Of a stretch of DNA of 64,000 nucleotides, positions 53,748 through 64,000 are shown in pieces. This stretch comes from Usnea hakonensis (Eukaryota > Ascomycota > Lecanoromycetes > Lecanorales > Parmeliaceae), in assembly GCA_013423325.1 (NCBI GenBank), contig BLJB01000038.1, forward strand, positions 124,634 to 188,633. The letters run 5' to 3'. The position numbers and the translations under genes are program-made. The stretch's first letter is position 1. Each line of letters begins with the position of its first letter. The notes beneath the pieces are model-generated. The model saw only the letters and a list, made by a program, of their open reading frames with translations. It had not been told where the DNA came from and did no database searches.

Positions 53748-54572
53748 AATGTCTCACAGGGACCGAGGTTTACGGAGACGGCAGTACTCGTACATGAGGG
53801 TGGAATGGAGTTAAACAGAATAGATGTCTTCTTCTATACATATAGACGGAATTCGCATGAGGAACCCTTTCTCCCTTGAATGTGCTAATGTCGAATACGA
53901 GCACATGTCTTTTCCAGCCTCGTATTCTACTTGTGCGTTGTGTTTTATCGTCTTCATGTTTGTTGGCCCCCAATTGCAACATGACTTTAGGCGATTACAC
54001 CCTAGAGTTTCAAGACTCTTGGGGTTAGACCCCATAAACTCTGCACGCTAAAACAGATACTTAATCTCTGCGCCTACCCCGGAGATTTGATCGTCATCTA
54101 ATTACATAGGTACCCCGTACCATCAGCGGATCTGAATTATTATGATTCAAGTAGCATCTCGTACACTTCATTTATTTCATTAATGTCAGATGCTATAGAA
54201 GGTTATGGGGAAACATCTTTAAACTTGCCTTTTGTACAGTCCTCGGAATCTCGGTTGGTATCAATGGTAGACATCTAGCTCCATTGCGGTTCCCTTCTCT
54301 GTGCTTGCCTTTGCCTTTCCTGTTTGGCTGATACTGCGCCTCACTGCTCGTATGCATCATGAGCTCGTCAGATCTCATTATACTCATTCCACCCTGTCCG
54401 TTGGATCAAATTCGCACTTCGTATATAGTCCCATGTTGCAAAGTCAAAGTGCCATCATCTCTGCTGTCCTATTACCTCGCTTTAACAGCGATGAAATCTC
54501 TTCTTCTCGTCTATATAAATTCCTGGTTGATTCTACACGGAATCTTTCGTGACTATTGCACACGTCTCTGGG
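53748..54572. other. 825-bp region between the two divergent interrupted genes
   Basis: It should contain both promoters if they were ever active. It is AT-rich; no TATA element or repeat was assigned. Confidence 0.35.
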
Positions 54573-56610
54573 ATGTTCGCCCTACACTCCATATGGCTCT
54601 TTCTCGGGTGCGTTGCTTCTGCACTGACAGCGACACCGTCTTCGACACAAATCCAGCCAAATGGCACAAGCATGTAAGCAGTTCTCTGTCTTGGCCCGGA
54701 CCACCATCACTATACAAGCCCTCTCCAAGACATATCTTCAAAATCTCCCTGACTCTCATCGGCTGACAGTGAAAAAGTGCGGCAGTAAATGCTACTATTC
54801 ATGCGCAAGACGCGATCATACAGGGTGCTACAATAAATGCTACCGTTAATGCACAAGACGATGTTTCTGTCGATACTCCACAGTCTTTGGCAAATTTGCT
54901 CACTGGCCACTTTAACGATACGTGTCCGCTCGGAAGTAGCCAAAGGCGGCTGGGAAAGAGGTTTCTAACTGATTTTGATGTCGGTTGTGTCGAAAATTCT
55001 ATTTACAGCCTTGCGAGATATGTTGCATCAAATCCTGCCGCGCAGAACGGCCTATCGTCGATTCCCCACAACTTCAACGTGCAAGGCCGACTGGTCAGTA
55101 TTGTAAATCAAGTGAATACGAGGGTACGACAACAACCTCAACTTTTCTCCGCAAGGATTTTCTCGCCATCGGCCATAACTTCGACCCTCGCATATCTTAC
55201 AAGTCTAGCATATATCGTATAGAAGTACGGTCCCGGGACTGAGATAACTCAAATCGTTATTCCATATATCGATGTCGCAGGATCCACGGACTCTCCGTCA
55301 GCAAGTTACTCCTCTTAGACTTTTTCCTTTACCTCGCCTACGCCTTCCACAACAGTAGTTGTAAGTCAAATCTTTCTGTTAGTATCTATCTGAGTTAACT
55401 TCCCGTCAGCCGGCCACGCCATGCGCGACTATCCAGACGGCCGTTCCTTACGAGGGGCCTAGTCCATCCAGCTACGCAGCGGATCAGAACTTATACAGCA
55501 TGATGATGACCGCGCCCATCTGTTAGCCAGCCACGACAACTATGGCAGGTTCCAGTAGCGTTAACTATGTCTGTGCGGGCTCGTCCACAGCGACAGCGAC
55601 AGCTCACTACCCTACGATGTCCGGGGCCTCTGGTCAGTCCGCATATGCGTACACGGCGTCGAGTGACCTACCGCCTCCCACATTCACCAAAGATACATCA
55701 CCGGAGGACATTATTTACAGACCTAACCAGTGGTGGTACAGCAAATGCCAACTACCAAATACGAAAAACTATCCAAACAATGATCTGGAGAGCTGTATTA
55801 CAAATTTCAATAATCCCACCAAAAACCCGACGTGGCCTACAGATAGAACGATGCAGCCAGGATCGCCTAACGTTACACTGCCTTATCTTTCAAACAAGAA
55901 CACTATGTGGTTTGTACTTCTCGTTTCCTGGATACCAAACTATCAGGCAACAACGCCCAATAGGAAGATAGATATCATAAATCCAACATCCCAGTATTCA
56001 TTTGCGAATATAATACGGGATATATACAAAGGATATAAGTACAACGCCTCCATCCCACATCTTTTCACCGCTCTTCCCGCGTAGAACTATTAGCTAATTT
56101 TCAAGTGCAGGTTTAAATTTTGCTATATCCATTGATCCGAAAACGCAAATCCTATATCAAATTCTCGGCAGTGCGGGATTGGGGACGAACATTAGCAATC
56201 TCCCACACCCAGGGAACGTTCTGCCTACGACCAATTATAGCTCGGGCGGCCGAAGACAGATCGGCTGCCTACAGTATAAGTGGTTCCCAAGCAAGAACAA
56301 TCCAGGCATCCCTCCCAAGGACCCATCGACGCTAGGTAAAGTTTACTACGCCTTACCGGGCGGCAATGGCGAGTACTGTCCTAATACTTATAGTCCCGAT
56401 CCTTACCCGTGTCCGGCATTTCCTTACTAGAACGGGCCTGCTGTCGATCCTACGCTCGGTCCTACACCACATGGGCCTATACCAAACCATGATGAATTCA
56501 GTATCCGAAGGGGTAACAGTACAGCGGGTAACAGTACAGTGGGTAACAGTATGGCGGGTAACAGTACATCGACCTCTGCTGGTGCAGCGAACGCCAATGC
56601 ACCATCATAA
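54573..56610 (+). pseudogene. large secreted-protein gene interrupted by several in-frame TAG codons and one frame break
   Basis: ATG 54573 begins a clear signal peptide (MFALHSIWLFLGCVASALTA). An intron with donor GTAAGC at 54674 leads into an open frame from about 54778, and another (GTAAGT at about 55361, acceptor CCCGTCAG) lies near 55410. In the resulting frame TAG occurs at 55220-55222, 55316-55318 and 55524-55526, then near 56083 two TAGs and a change of frame, and again TAG at 56428-56430 before a final TAA at 56608-56610. The product is Ser/Thr/Pro/Tyr-rich with Asn-glycosylation sites, contains Q-W-W-Y-S-K-C and P-W-P-like secreted-protein patterns, and ends in a GNST tandem. No TAA or TGA interrupts the frame before the frame break. 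Family not recognised. Confidence 0.55.
56512..56571 (+). repeat. 15-bp tandem repeat coding G-N-S-T/M-A/V, four copies
   Basis: Units of GGTAACAGTACAGCG with small changes. They sit at the C-terminal end of the interrupted secreted-protein gene and would add Asn-x-Ser glycosylation sites. Confidence 0.8.
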
Positions 56611-57309
56611 CCTCGAGCCTGAGAACGCCTTTCCTACATGTCTGACAGCAATGGGTCCGGGATGTAGGCCGAGGAGTGAGAAACAAGCACCTTTGAGGGA
56701 ACGATAATATGACTAGGGCCCCTAGGAGTGCAACCTCTTAGGGAGTGCAAGGTCAGGCCACCAAAATGCAATGCCGATCACGATTCGCCTTCGTCACATA
56801 GTCACATCTTCATCTGCTCTATGTAGATCCATCAATCCTACATGGAATCGAACAATCATCAAGTTCTCTCGAAGATCGCGTACCTTTGTAACAACTAACA
56901 CTCCCACTGGGACAGATCATGGAAGGAAAGATTGCAGCTCTTGGAAGATAAACCCCTAAGCAGAAAAAGATGGGTGAACATATTTATTCGCCGAGCATGT
57001 ATATCCAGGTCTTGACACAGATCTGTCTACCAAACCGGCTCCAAAAACAACCGTATACGTGTAGTTTGATATAATTTGATATAGTTTGAAATCCCTATCT
57101 CCCCCTCTCCTCTAATACTTTTTTAACCCCCTTTCTGTCAGGACTGGCCTGACATGCGCCACCGTCCCGCCACAGCAAGCCACAGTGATCGTATTCGTGT
57201 CGGCTAATAATGCCGCGCCTTATTAGTGCCAAGAACATTTTGGACGCAATAGGTACTTAGGTACAAGTTACAGGTATTCTATCTCTCCGGTGCTACACTA
57301 CCGCCCAAT
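56611..57309. other. intergenic region before the phosducin-like gene
   Basis: About 700 bases; no gene seen. The last 200 bases should be the promoter of the phosducin-like gene and carry C/T-rich sequence at 57090-57140. Confidence 0.4.
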
Positions 57310-58233
57310 ATGGATATGCAAATGAATGTGCCGGTGGATGATCCTAACGCAGATACTGAATGGTAGGACGCTAATGTATCCTTCTAAACAATCGCCAAGA
57401 GCTCACCTTGTCATCTGCAGGAACGACATCCTCCGCAAGCACGGTGTCATTCCAGAGAAGCCTCCCTCGCCCACACCACTCATTCAAGAAGCTCTCACCG
57501 AAGCCCGAAAGCAAGCCTATGAAAACAGGCTTGAGAACAAAGACCTTGATGAGCTCAACGACCTGGAAGATGAAGAGGATGACGTCTTTCTCGAAAAGTA
57601 CCGGTGCGTGTTCAATCCAGCCGTCATTCGAAGTAGTAGTGTTCTGATTGCAGTGCGTCAAGGAAGCAGCGTATGGCGGAGCTGTCCACCATAGCCACAG
57701 CGAGGGTCTTCAACCAAGTCTACCCACTACAAAAGCCGGACTACTCTAAGGATGTCACTGAGGCCTCTAACAGGGCGTTTGTGCTGGTTCACCTAACTTC
57801 ATCACTGGGCACCAATGTTCAATCTCGTCTGCTCACCGAATTATGGCGTGAAATGGCGCAAAAATTTGGAGACATCAAGTTCTGTGAGATGAGGGCGGAC
57901 ATGTGCATCGAAGGCTATCCGGAGCGGAATACCCCAACAATCTTGGTGTATCGGAATGGAGATATCAAAAAGCAGGTGATAACGCTAAAGGAGCTTGGTG
58001 GAGAACAGACTACTGTCAAAGGTATGTCTTGTCTACACAAATGATCGCAAGATCGCAATGCGTTGATTGACGGTGGCCTAGATTTGCAGAATTTACTAGT
58101 CGACGTTGGTGCTTTGAAGGCAAACGACCACCGTGTGATTACACGGGAGGATAAAGAAGAATTGTATAGCAGCATTCGCACAGGAAGACTCAATGCAGCT
58201 ACGGCCGAGGACGACAACGATGACTGGGACTGA
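57310..58233 (+). CDS. phosducin-like protein, PLP2/PhLP2 type (248 aa)
   Basis: Exons are 57310-57362, 57421-57603, 57663-58021 and 58082-58233 (phases 2, 2 and 1). The N-terminal helical part D-T-E-W-N-D-I-L-R-K-H-G-V-I-P-E-K-P is the signature of the PhLP2/3 group. The thioredoxin-like domain follows: FVLVHLTSSLGTNVQSRLLT, F-G-D-I-K-F-C-E-M-R-A-D-M-C-I-E-G-Y-P-E-R-N-T-P-T-I-L-V-Y-R-N-G-D. It has no CxxC redox site, as in the family. The end is acidic (A-E-D-D-N-D-D-W-D). PhLP2-type proteins are cytosolic co-chaperones of the CCT/TRiC chaperonin, promoting folding of actin and tubulin; yeast PLP2 is essential. The length is as expected. Confidence 0.92.
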
Positions 58234-59575
58234 GGAACGTTCTTCTACGGTGAATTGAGGGAAAATCTTCGTCTTCCGCATATTGCCAAATCGATTTATT
58301 AACAATCGATTGGGCCTTCAAATTTTTATTTCGCTCGCGTTCGCTCTAATGGTGAGGACATGTGTGAATGGCGGACGTCTGCAGAGAGTGAAGACCCTTA
58401 TCCAATTCTCCCGAGATGATGCTTATGAGGCACATGCAGAAATGAGACGGACGAGCCTCTGAGGTCAGTGACGGGGTCCAGGGACACGTGGAAGCTTACG
58501 TCTGCTCCGGAAATAGGACAGCAATTTCCAGCATGCAAGCGTGATAGGGCCATGCTGAGACGCTGTAAACGGAGGATAAGTCAAAGACGAAGCCTTTCTT
58601 AAAGCAGTGATCAGATTCGCTGAATTGAATTGATGGATGGTTGAGATGACGGGTCCACGGTAAATGTGGAATTCCTTGCACCTTGCCGCCAATTTCTCTC
58701 TCACTCTCCAAAACTTGAACGTGCGGCCAATCAGACGAATAATGTCAAAGATGCATGTGTGTGGGGGTGTCTCTCTTGTGTTTTAGGGAAAGCCATGTGG
58801 GAAGCTGAGCTTGGCCTGACCGCCCTTGAAGGTACTACTACCTTACTTATTCGGTTTTAAGCTTATCCTAACCCCGGCACAAGCCAATAGCAATTCTCGA
58901 GCTTCACATATTTCATGCATGACCGGCAGCCCTGCATGATCGAGACCCGCGCTCGGATGAATTCGCTGCAGCTCTTATCTGATTGAGTATGTCTAGGCGG
59001 GAAGGGCGTAGAGAATTAAACAAGTTTATGTACTTTAGGTTGCAGTCAATGATAAGGGACGTACGTACTTTCAATTGACTTCTTTTTGAATTTTGAGAGA
59101 ACGGATGATGGATCATAGGGGAGGGCTAAAACAAATGACCCAATTGGAAGTCGGATTTGATATGAGCTTGGGGCACGCTGAAACCAACGCCGCGGCTGAA
59201 GGCCGAGGGCTGAAAGGTTTTGTGGTTTTGTCAAAGTTGGGGGTAACAACGGGTACTGCCGACTCTATCAAAATTGATTGATTTTGATATGCCCCTCCTA
59301 AGACTCTTAGGCTCCTTTTTACAATAATACGTAAGGTATACCCAGAACATGTAAATAAGGTACCTTCCTTAGGAGGAGTCTTCACCGCTGCTGCTGCTGC
59401 TACAGCCTACCACCAATTACTGTCTACTACCTGACTATTGTTGCTCATGCTCATCATACCAAAACGGCTCTTTGCATATCACCCATTTTTATTAATCTTC
59501 GCTAATAAGATTTTTTTCCCTCTCATTCTACTCTTCTTCTCTGTCTTGCTTCTTTTTGGATTCGTAAAGTAAACA
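58234..59575. other. 1.3-kb intergenic region, bZIP promoter
   Basis: No gene recognised. The final 150 bases before 59576 are T/C-rich (TTCTTCTCT), as in fungal core promoters. A (CTG)n run of about five units lies near 59387-59402. Confidence 0.45.
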
Positions 59576-60651
59576 ATGGACTATTCATACTTTGCCCCAT
59601 CCGCTCAACCTCAGCCTTATCAATTCTTCGGCATTGCACCTACAAAGCCAAACCTCTCATATGCCCCGCGCGAAGAGCCCCAGAACGAGCCTATAGTGAG
59701 CACCAAGCATCACATTCACCCACTCGTATACCGGAGCCTGAAATTAACTGCCCATCTCTGCTAGGATGGCTACGATCCAAACGCCTTCCACTTTTTCGAC
59801 AATAACGCCCCTTTCAACCCTACCGCCATCATCCCTCCCACCCATTCACCCTCTATCCCCATCACTCAAAGCGACCCGCTCCCAAATCCTCTCTCAATAC
59901 CCTACGACCGCTCGCTATCACAGGACCTGGTTGGGGATGTAGACCTTGATCAAGCCCCTGGAAGAGGGAGCAGCGACGAGGACAAGGATAATCTCACACC
60001 TGCACAAAGCCGGCGGAAGGCGCAGAACAGAGCAGCGTATGGCAGTCTGGGTTCAGACCCATCTTAACAATTGCTGTCCGCTGACTTGTTCGCAGGCAAC
60101 GAGCGTTCCGCGAGCGAAAAGAGCGGCACGTCAAAGATCTGGAGCTCAAGCTCAAGTCCATGGACGCGCACTCGACCGACCTCATGACGGAGAACGAGCG
60201 TCTGAAACGAGAACTCGATCGGATAGCCACCCAAAACGAGATATTACGCGCAGACACCACGTCGAGGAGAGGACCACCTCGACAACATTCTAGTGGAAAT
60301 CATGAAGGATCGTCCAGCCCGGAAGATCTAGCCTCCGGACCGATGATATATTCCCCCTCCACTTTCAACGCCGCGTTTGCGGAGCATCATGGGTCAGGTA
60401 CTGAGGAGCCTATTTCGCATCGGATCGAGATCTCTAAAACGACTGGGGAGCGTTTGCTTTCAACAGGGGCGGCCTGGGACTTTATACAACACCATGAGGT
60501 ATATAGGACTGGCTTGGTGGACATAGCGGACGTATCTGAGAGGTTGAAGGAAAAGGTGGTGTGTGATGGTGCTGGACCTACCTTCTCGGAGCGGGACGTG
60601 ATACAAGCGATTGAGGAAAGCGTTGGAGGGGCAGGAGACGAGTTGATTTGA
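59576..60651 (+). CDS. AP-1-like (Yap-type) bZIP transcription factor (315 aa)
   Basis: Exons are 59576-59695, 59765-60036 and 60096-60651 (phases 0 and 2). The basic region is split by intron 2: S-R-R-K-A-Q-N-R-A-A then Q-R-A-F-R-E-R-K-E-R-H. N-x-x-A-Q-x-x-F-R in place of N-x-x-A-A-x-x-C/S-R is the fungal Pap1/Yap1 signature. The leucine zipper follows (V-K-D-L-E-L-K-L-K-S-M ... LMTENERLKRELDRIATQNE). Such factors bind TTACTAA/TTAGTAA-type sites in the nucleus. The C-terminal region (G-A-A-W-D-F-I-Q-H-H-E-V-Y ... GLVDIADVSERLKEKVVCDG) is conserved in a subset of ascomycete Yap-like proteins. The cysteine-rich domains used by Yap1 for oxidant sensing are absent, only one Cys being visible here, so redox control like Yap1 is unlikely. 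Confidence 0.9.
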
Positions 60652-60974
60652 CAGCATGGAGGACAATGTCGAATGGAATGCTTTTGGGTTCGATTGCTGT
60701 CGGGTAATGAAGAATTTCCTGGTGACTCATGGCCTCCTTAGAATTTTCACCCTCTGTAATTATTGCTGGATACCTTTTTCCTCTGAACCCGTGACCACAT
60801 AAAGATAGTTGTAACACCACGAAAATTGTACATTTTCAAAAGCTCCTAGCTGTCTCGTCCACATCAATTTAATTTCCAAATCGCCGTATCGGAAGGCGCC
60901 AAGACCAAGCGCGTCATTGAAATTCTGGCACCATCGCTTCTGTTGAACAAAACCAGCAAGTATCAAGACCAAAC

Positions 60975-62351
60975 ATGGAAGTGACCGAGAGGCAGAAGCC
61001 AGACGACGCTGTGCCTCCAGAAGGAGCAGAAGGAGAGAAACCTAGCAAAAATGCCCTAAAGAAGGCCGCAAAGGAAAAAGAAAAGGCCGAGAAGGCTGCC
61101 AAAAGAGAACAGCAAGAGCGAGAAGAGAAAGAAAAAGCTGCTGCCAGCGACACAGCCAGTCATCTCTATGGCCACCTCAACTATGAAGATCCCGCTCCTT
61201 TTGCCGAAGAGTTCCTTGACCTCGCAGTTCTGGAAGGCATCCCAGAAAATAGCAGGGTCACGTTTGAAGCAAGAATTGGCAACGCGAGGGTGCAGTCTGC
61301 GAAGCTGGGCTTCCTCGTGCTGAAGGATGGATTCGACAGCATCCAAGTTGTCGTTGCCGAGGGAGGAGGCCAGGGCATATCCAAACAGATGATCAAGTGG
61401 TGTGGGGCTCTCAATACAGAGTCCATCGTACGAGTCACGGGCCTTGTCAAGGCGCCAAAGGAGGAGGTGAAATCGACTACCATATCCCACCATGAGCTTC
61501 ATCTCGAGAGCATCTACATCATCGCCGAAGCTCCGGAGTCGCTTCCCATCCAAGTCAAAGATTGCAATCAGCCTCCGCCCGGAGAAGAGGAGGGAGACGC
61601 CGAGAATGAGGGAATGCCGAACGTCGGACTGAAGGCTCGACTTGATAACAAAGTCCTATCGCTACGAGCGCCTGCGAACGAAGCTATACGGCAGTTGGAA
61701 AGCGAGGTTTCCAGGCTGTTCTTCGAGTACATGATCGAGCACAAGTTTACAGACATACAACCCTCATACCTAGCCGGCGCAGCGACGGAAGGGGGCGCTG
61801 GAGTATTCGAGGTCAAATATTTCGACGAAAAGGCGTACTTGACGCAAAGCCCGCAATTTTTCAAGCAAATGGCAATAGCCGGAGGCATGAAGAGGGTCTT
61901 CTCCAAAGGACCGGTCTTCAGGGCAGAGAACTCGAACACGAAAAGGCATCTAACAGAGGTACATTACTCCGAACCCCCAAACACTCGACTCGTGAACCTC
62001 ACAGCCTAACCCCTATCACAGTTCACCGGTCTGGACTTCGAAATGACGATCCGCCACCACTACCACGAAGTCCTCTCCTTTGGCGAAAGCCTCATGATCC
62101 ACATCATCCGCGGTCTCCAAACGCAAGCGCTCCCCAAGAAGCTCACCAGCATCATCAAAGAAGCCGGCTACCCGGACGCCGGCACCTTCAAACTCCCCCC
62201 CGGCGACAAAGCCGTCCGCATCACCTTCGCCGACGCCAAAGCCCTCCTCGCCGAAGCCGGCATCGACGGCGGCGACCCCCATTCAGACATAGAGTACGCA
62301 CCCCCTCCCCTCCCCCCACCCCTAAAAAAAAANNAAAAAAAAAAAACCCCC

Positions 62352-62382
<31 letters not shown>

Positions 62383-62842
62383 AAAAAAAAAAATCCAAGA
62401 ACCCCTCACCCAAACTAACCCTCTCCCCCCCAACAGCACAACCCAAGAACGCGCCCTCGGCGCCCTCATCCACACCAAGTACTCCACAGACTTCTACACC
62501 ATAGACCAATACCCCCGCGCCCTCCGCCCCTTCTACACCCACCCCTCCCGCACCTCCCCCCACCTCACAAACTCCTACGACTTCTTCATGCGCGGGCAGG
62601 AAATCATGTCCGGCGCGCAGCGCATCCACAACCACGCCCACCTCGTCGAGAGCATGGCGCTCAAGGGCCTGGACGCGAGCGACGCCGGCTTCCGGCACTA
62701 CGTGGATGGGTTCCGGTGGGGGTGCGCGCCGCATGGGGGCGGGGGGGTGGGGTTGAATCGGGTGGTGCAGTTTTATTTGGGGCTGAATAATATAAGGGAG
62801 GCGACGCTGTTTCCGAGGGATCCGGGGAGGTTGGCGCCTTGA
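60975..62842 (+). CDS. DPS1: cytosolic aspartyl-tRNA synthetase (553 aa)
   Basis: Exons are 60975-61958, 62022-62293 and 62437-62842 (phases 0 and 2). A lysine/glutamate-rich leader (residues 1-60), typical of eukaryotic AspRS and used for tRNA binding, precedes the OB-fold anticodon domain (V-T-F-E-A-R-I-G-N-A-R). The class II catalytic core follows: Y-L-T-Q-S-P-Q-F-F-K-Q-M, motif 2 GPVFRAENSNTKRHLTEFTG split by intron 1, then the C-terminal motif 3 GVGLNRVVQFYLGLNNIREA and the terminal T-L-F-P-R-D-P-G-R-L-A-P. It charges tRNA-Asp with aspartate. Intron 2 (62294-62436) contains a two-base N gap with poly-A and poly-C; the intron length is therefore unreliable, but the exons on each side join in frame. 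Codon wobble is C-rich to about 62640 and G/T-rich after that. Confidence 0.95.
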
Positions 62843-62930
62843 GGGAGGGGAGAGGGGGGTGGGGGTGAGGGTTACATAAAGGGGAAAAAGAAAAAAAAAA
62901 AAAAGGGGAGGGGGAGGGTTCATCGGCACG
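62030..62930. other. strand-skew island 8 across the AspRS 3' half
   Basis: 62030-62640 is C/A-rich on the + strand (wobble C, then an intron of A and C runs with the N gap at 62333-62334), switching at about 62650 to G/T-rich sequence through the stop codon and into the flank (to about 62930). Confidence 0.65.
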
Positions 62931-63379
62931 GCAGGAATGCTGTGTGTGTGTCCCAAAGGAAAAAGATGTCAGATGCTAGCTTTAGATGCCAAGAACCCTC
63001 TCTTCTAGCTACTCAGTAGACACACTTGACTTGGCTGCTTTATACGTGCTGCATACCCTACTAGAAGCCACAACGGCGAGCACCCATCTGTACATAAGAT
63101 AAGACGCATACGCATACCAGCATAGCTCCACAAAGTCCTACGCACCCTATGCCTTAAGAGCGCCGATTCCCATGGATCCAAACCGATGCAACGCCTCGCT
63201 AAGCTGAAGAAAAAAAAAAGCCCCTAGAGGGCCACTAGCCATCGTCCGTATCGTATCGTATGTATCGTCCGAAAAACCCCCAAACCGTTCACTACTTACA
63301 CCCAAACCATCTCTTCTCATTTTCCCAAAACCTTTGCTTTCCTGATCCTGATATCCAGCTCCTGCTCCCTCGGTGTTAT
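62843..63379. other. convergent 3' flank between AspRS and Raptor genes
   Basis: About 540 bases, G- and A-rich near 62850-62920, then ordinary. No gene or RNA was seen. Confidence 0.45.
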
Positions 63380-64000
63380 TCAAAGCCGATCGTGCCCCAC
63401 CATCTTCCCAGCGCAAGTATAGACATTGACATGTCCGTGGCCGAGACTGCCCACCGCGAGCATCATGCGGTGGGGGTGAAAGGATGTACAAGCGATCGGG
63501 CTCGTCTTTGCGGACGTGAGGAAGGGGGTGTAGGGATGGACGGTGTTGATGCTTGCGCCGTTGACGTTGAAGAGGGTGAGGGCGTGGTTTTCCGAGCCGC
63601 TGGTTTGAATGAACGGAAAGGTTCGAAGATTAGTCATGTAAAAGAGAGGGCGGAGAAATAGAAGGAAGAGAAGAAGGCGACACTCACGTAGCGAAAACAG
63701 GCGCGTGCTCGTGGACACTCAATGTCCTCATCGTGTCACTTGTCGCGGCAATCTCTCTGACCGGGTCATCCTTTCGAATATCCCATAGTTTCACCTCTCC
63801 GTTCCTCGATCCGCTGATCAGTTCCCTGAAACCACCACGTTGCATGTGCACGTTGGTGATCCATTGCTTGTGCTTCCGCCAACATCGAACCATGGCGAGC
63901 GCAGGCTTTTGGCGGGTATCGAAGATGCGAATGGCGCCGTCGCCGTAGCCGGCGCAAAAGACGTTGCCAGCGACTTGATCCGAGGTCAGGGAGGTTATGC
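63380..64000 (-). CDS. Raptor/KOG1-like protein, C-terminal WD40 part (5' end beyond the window)
   Basis: Two exons are visible, from the window edge to 63688 and 63599-63380. Translation: N-V-F-C-A-G-Y-G-D-G-A-I-R-I-F-D-T-R, W-R-K-H-K-Q-W-I-T-N-V-H, SGSRNGEVKLWDIRKDDPVR, then in the last exon S-P-I-A-C-T-S-F-H-P-H-R-M-M-L-A and the closing G-H-V-N-V-Y-T-C. These are the final WD40 blades of Raptor (Mip1 in fission yeast, KOG1 in budding yeast), the TORC1 scaffold that presents substrates to TOR kinase. 'SFHPHRMMLA' and the last-blade pattern are characteristic of the family; a generic WD40 protein is the alternative. It is convergent with AspRS. Confidence 0.8.

Noticed and set aside
1..64000. 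Search for tRNA genes, rRNA and CRISPR-like arrays
   Set aside because: No GGTTCGAATCC-type B box with a fitting A box was seen by eye, and no regularly spaced repeats; a tRNAscan run would be decisive.

Overview
The window is nuclear DNA from a filamentous ascomycete (Pezizomycotina). The grounds are short introns (about 48-60 nt, GT..AG, CTRAY-like branch points), GC-rich compact genes, and fungus-specific families: a Pth11-like receptor, an NWD-NACHT-ankyrin NLR, a HET-domain protein, a PA-TM-RING ligase and an RRT8-like protein. Within Pezizomycotina a leotiomycete or close relative would fit, but this is a guess from protein flavour. Nearly all introns below were placed by hand from splice signals and checked for reading-frame continuity.

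Layout. 1-0.9 kb: 3'-truncated Pth11-like receptor (-). 4.1-7.6 kb: NLR (+) with almost identical ankyrin repeats. 8-10 kb: strand-skewed low-complexity DNA split by a 389-bp hAT-type MITE with an 8-bp target duplication. 10.6-12.5 kb: HET protein (-). 13.5-14.3 kb: NF-YB-like histone-fold protein (-). 15.7-18.2 kb: secreted PAN/apple plus beta-propeller-like protein (-). 19.2-20.2 kb: RRT8-like membrane protein (-). 20.6-23.3 kb: PA-TM-RING ligase (-). 24.3-25.6 kb: aquaporin (+). 26.2-27.8 kb: Gly/Ser/Thr repeat protein (-). 30.5-34.4 kb: 1209-aa disordered protein (+). 35.1-36.5 kb: HAD/CECR5-like phosphatase (-), divergent from an F-box protein (36.7-38.1 kb, +). 39.9-41.6 kb: casein kinase I (+). 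42.8-45.9 kb: coatomer gamma, SEC21 (-). 46.6-47.2 kb: cysteine-rich secreted protein (-). 48.5-50.9 kb: uncharacterised 820-aa single-exon gene (+). 52.7-56.6 kb: two divergent secreted-protein genes interrupted only by TAG codons, one also by a frame break. 57.3-58.2 kb: phosducin-like protein (+). 59.6-60.7 kb: AP-1-like bZIP factor (+). 61-62.8 kb: cytosolic aspartyl-tRNA synthetase (+). 63.4-64 kb: C-terminal WD40 end of Raptor/KOG1 (-), cut by the window.

The housekeeping genes (SEC21, CK1, AspRS, Raptor, phosducin-like) mark conserved core sequence. The NLR, HET, MITE and the 48-57 kb stretch look like accessory, fast-evolving islands. NLR and HET proteins are the classic components of fungal non-self recognition and programmed cell death, so 4-12.5 kb may be an allorecognition island.

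The most unusual signal is compositional. At about eight places the + strand changes abruptly from C/A-rich to G-rich (often G/T-rich) DNA over a few hundred bases, always in that order. Long homopolymers, including all three of the window's N-gaps if simple repeats are counted, sit in or near such low-complexity DNA. Where the switch falls inside a gene (aquaporin, SEC21, AspRS, HAD, NF-YB-like) it lies near the 3' end, and third codon positions switch with it while the protein remains intact.
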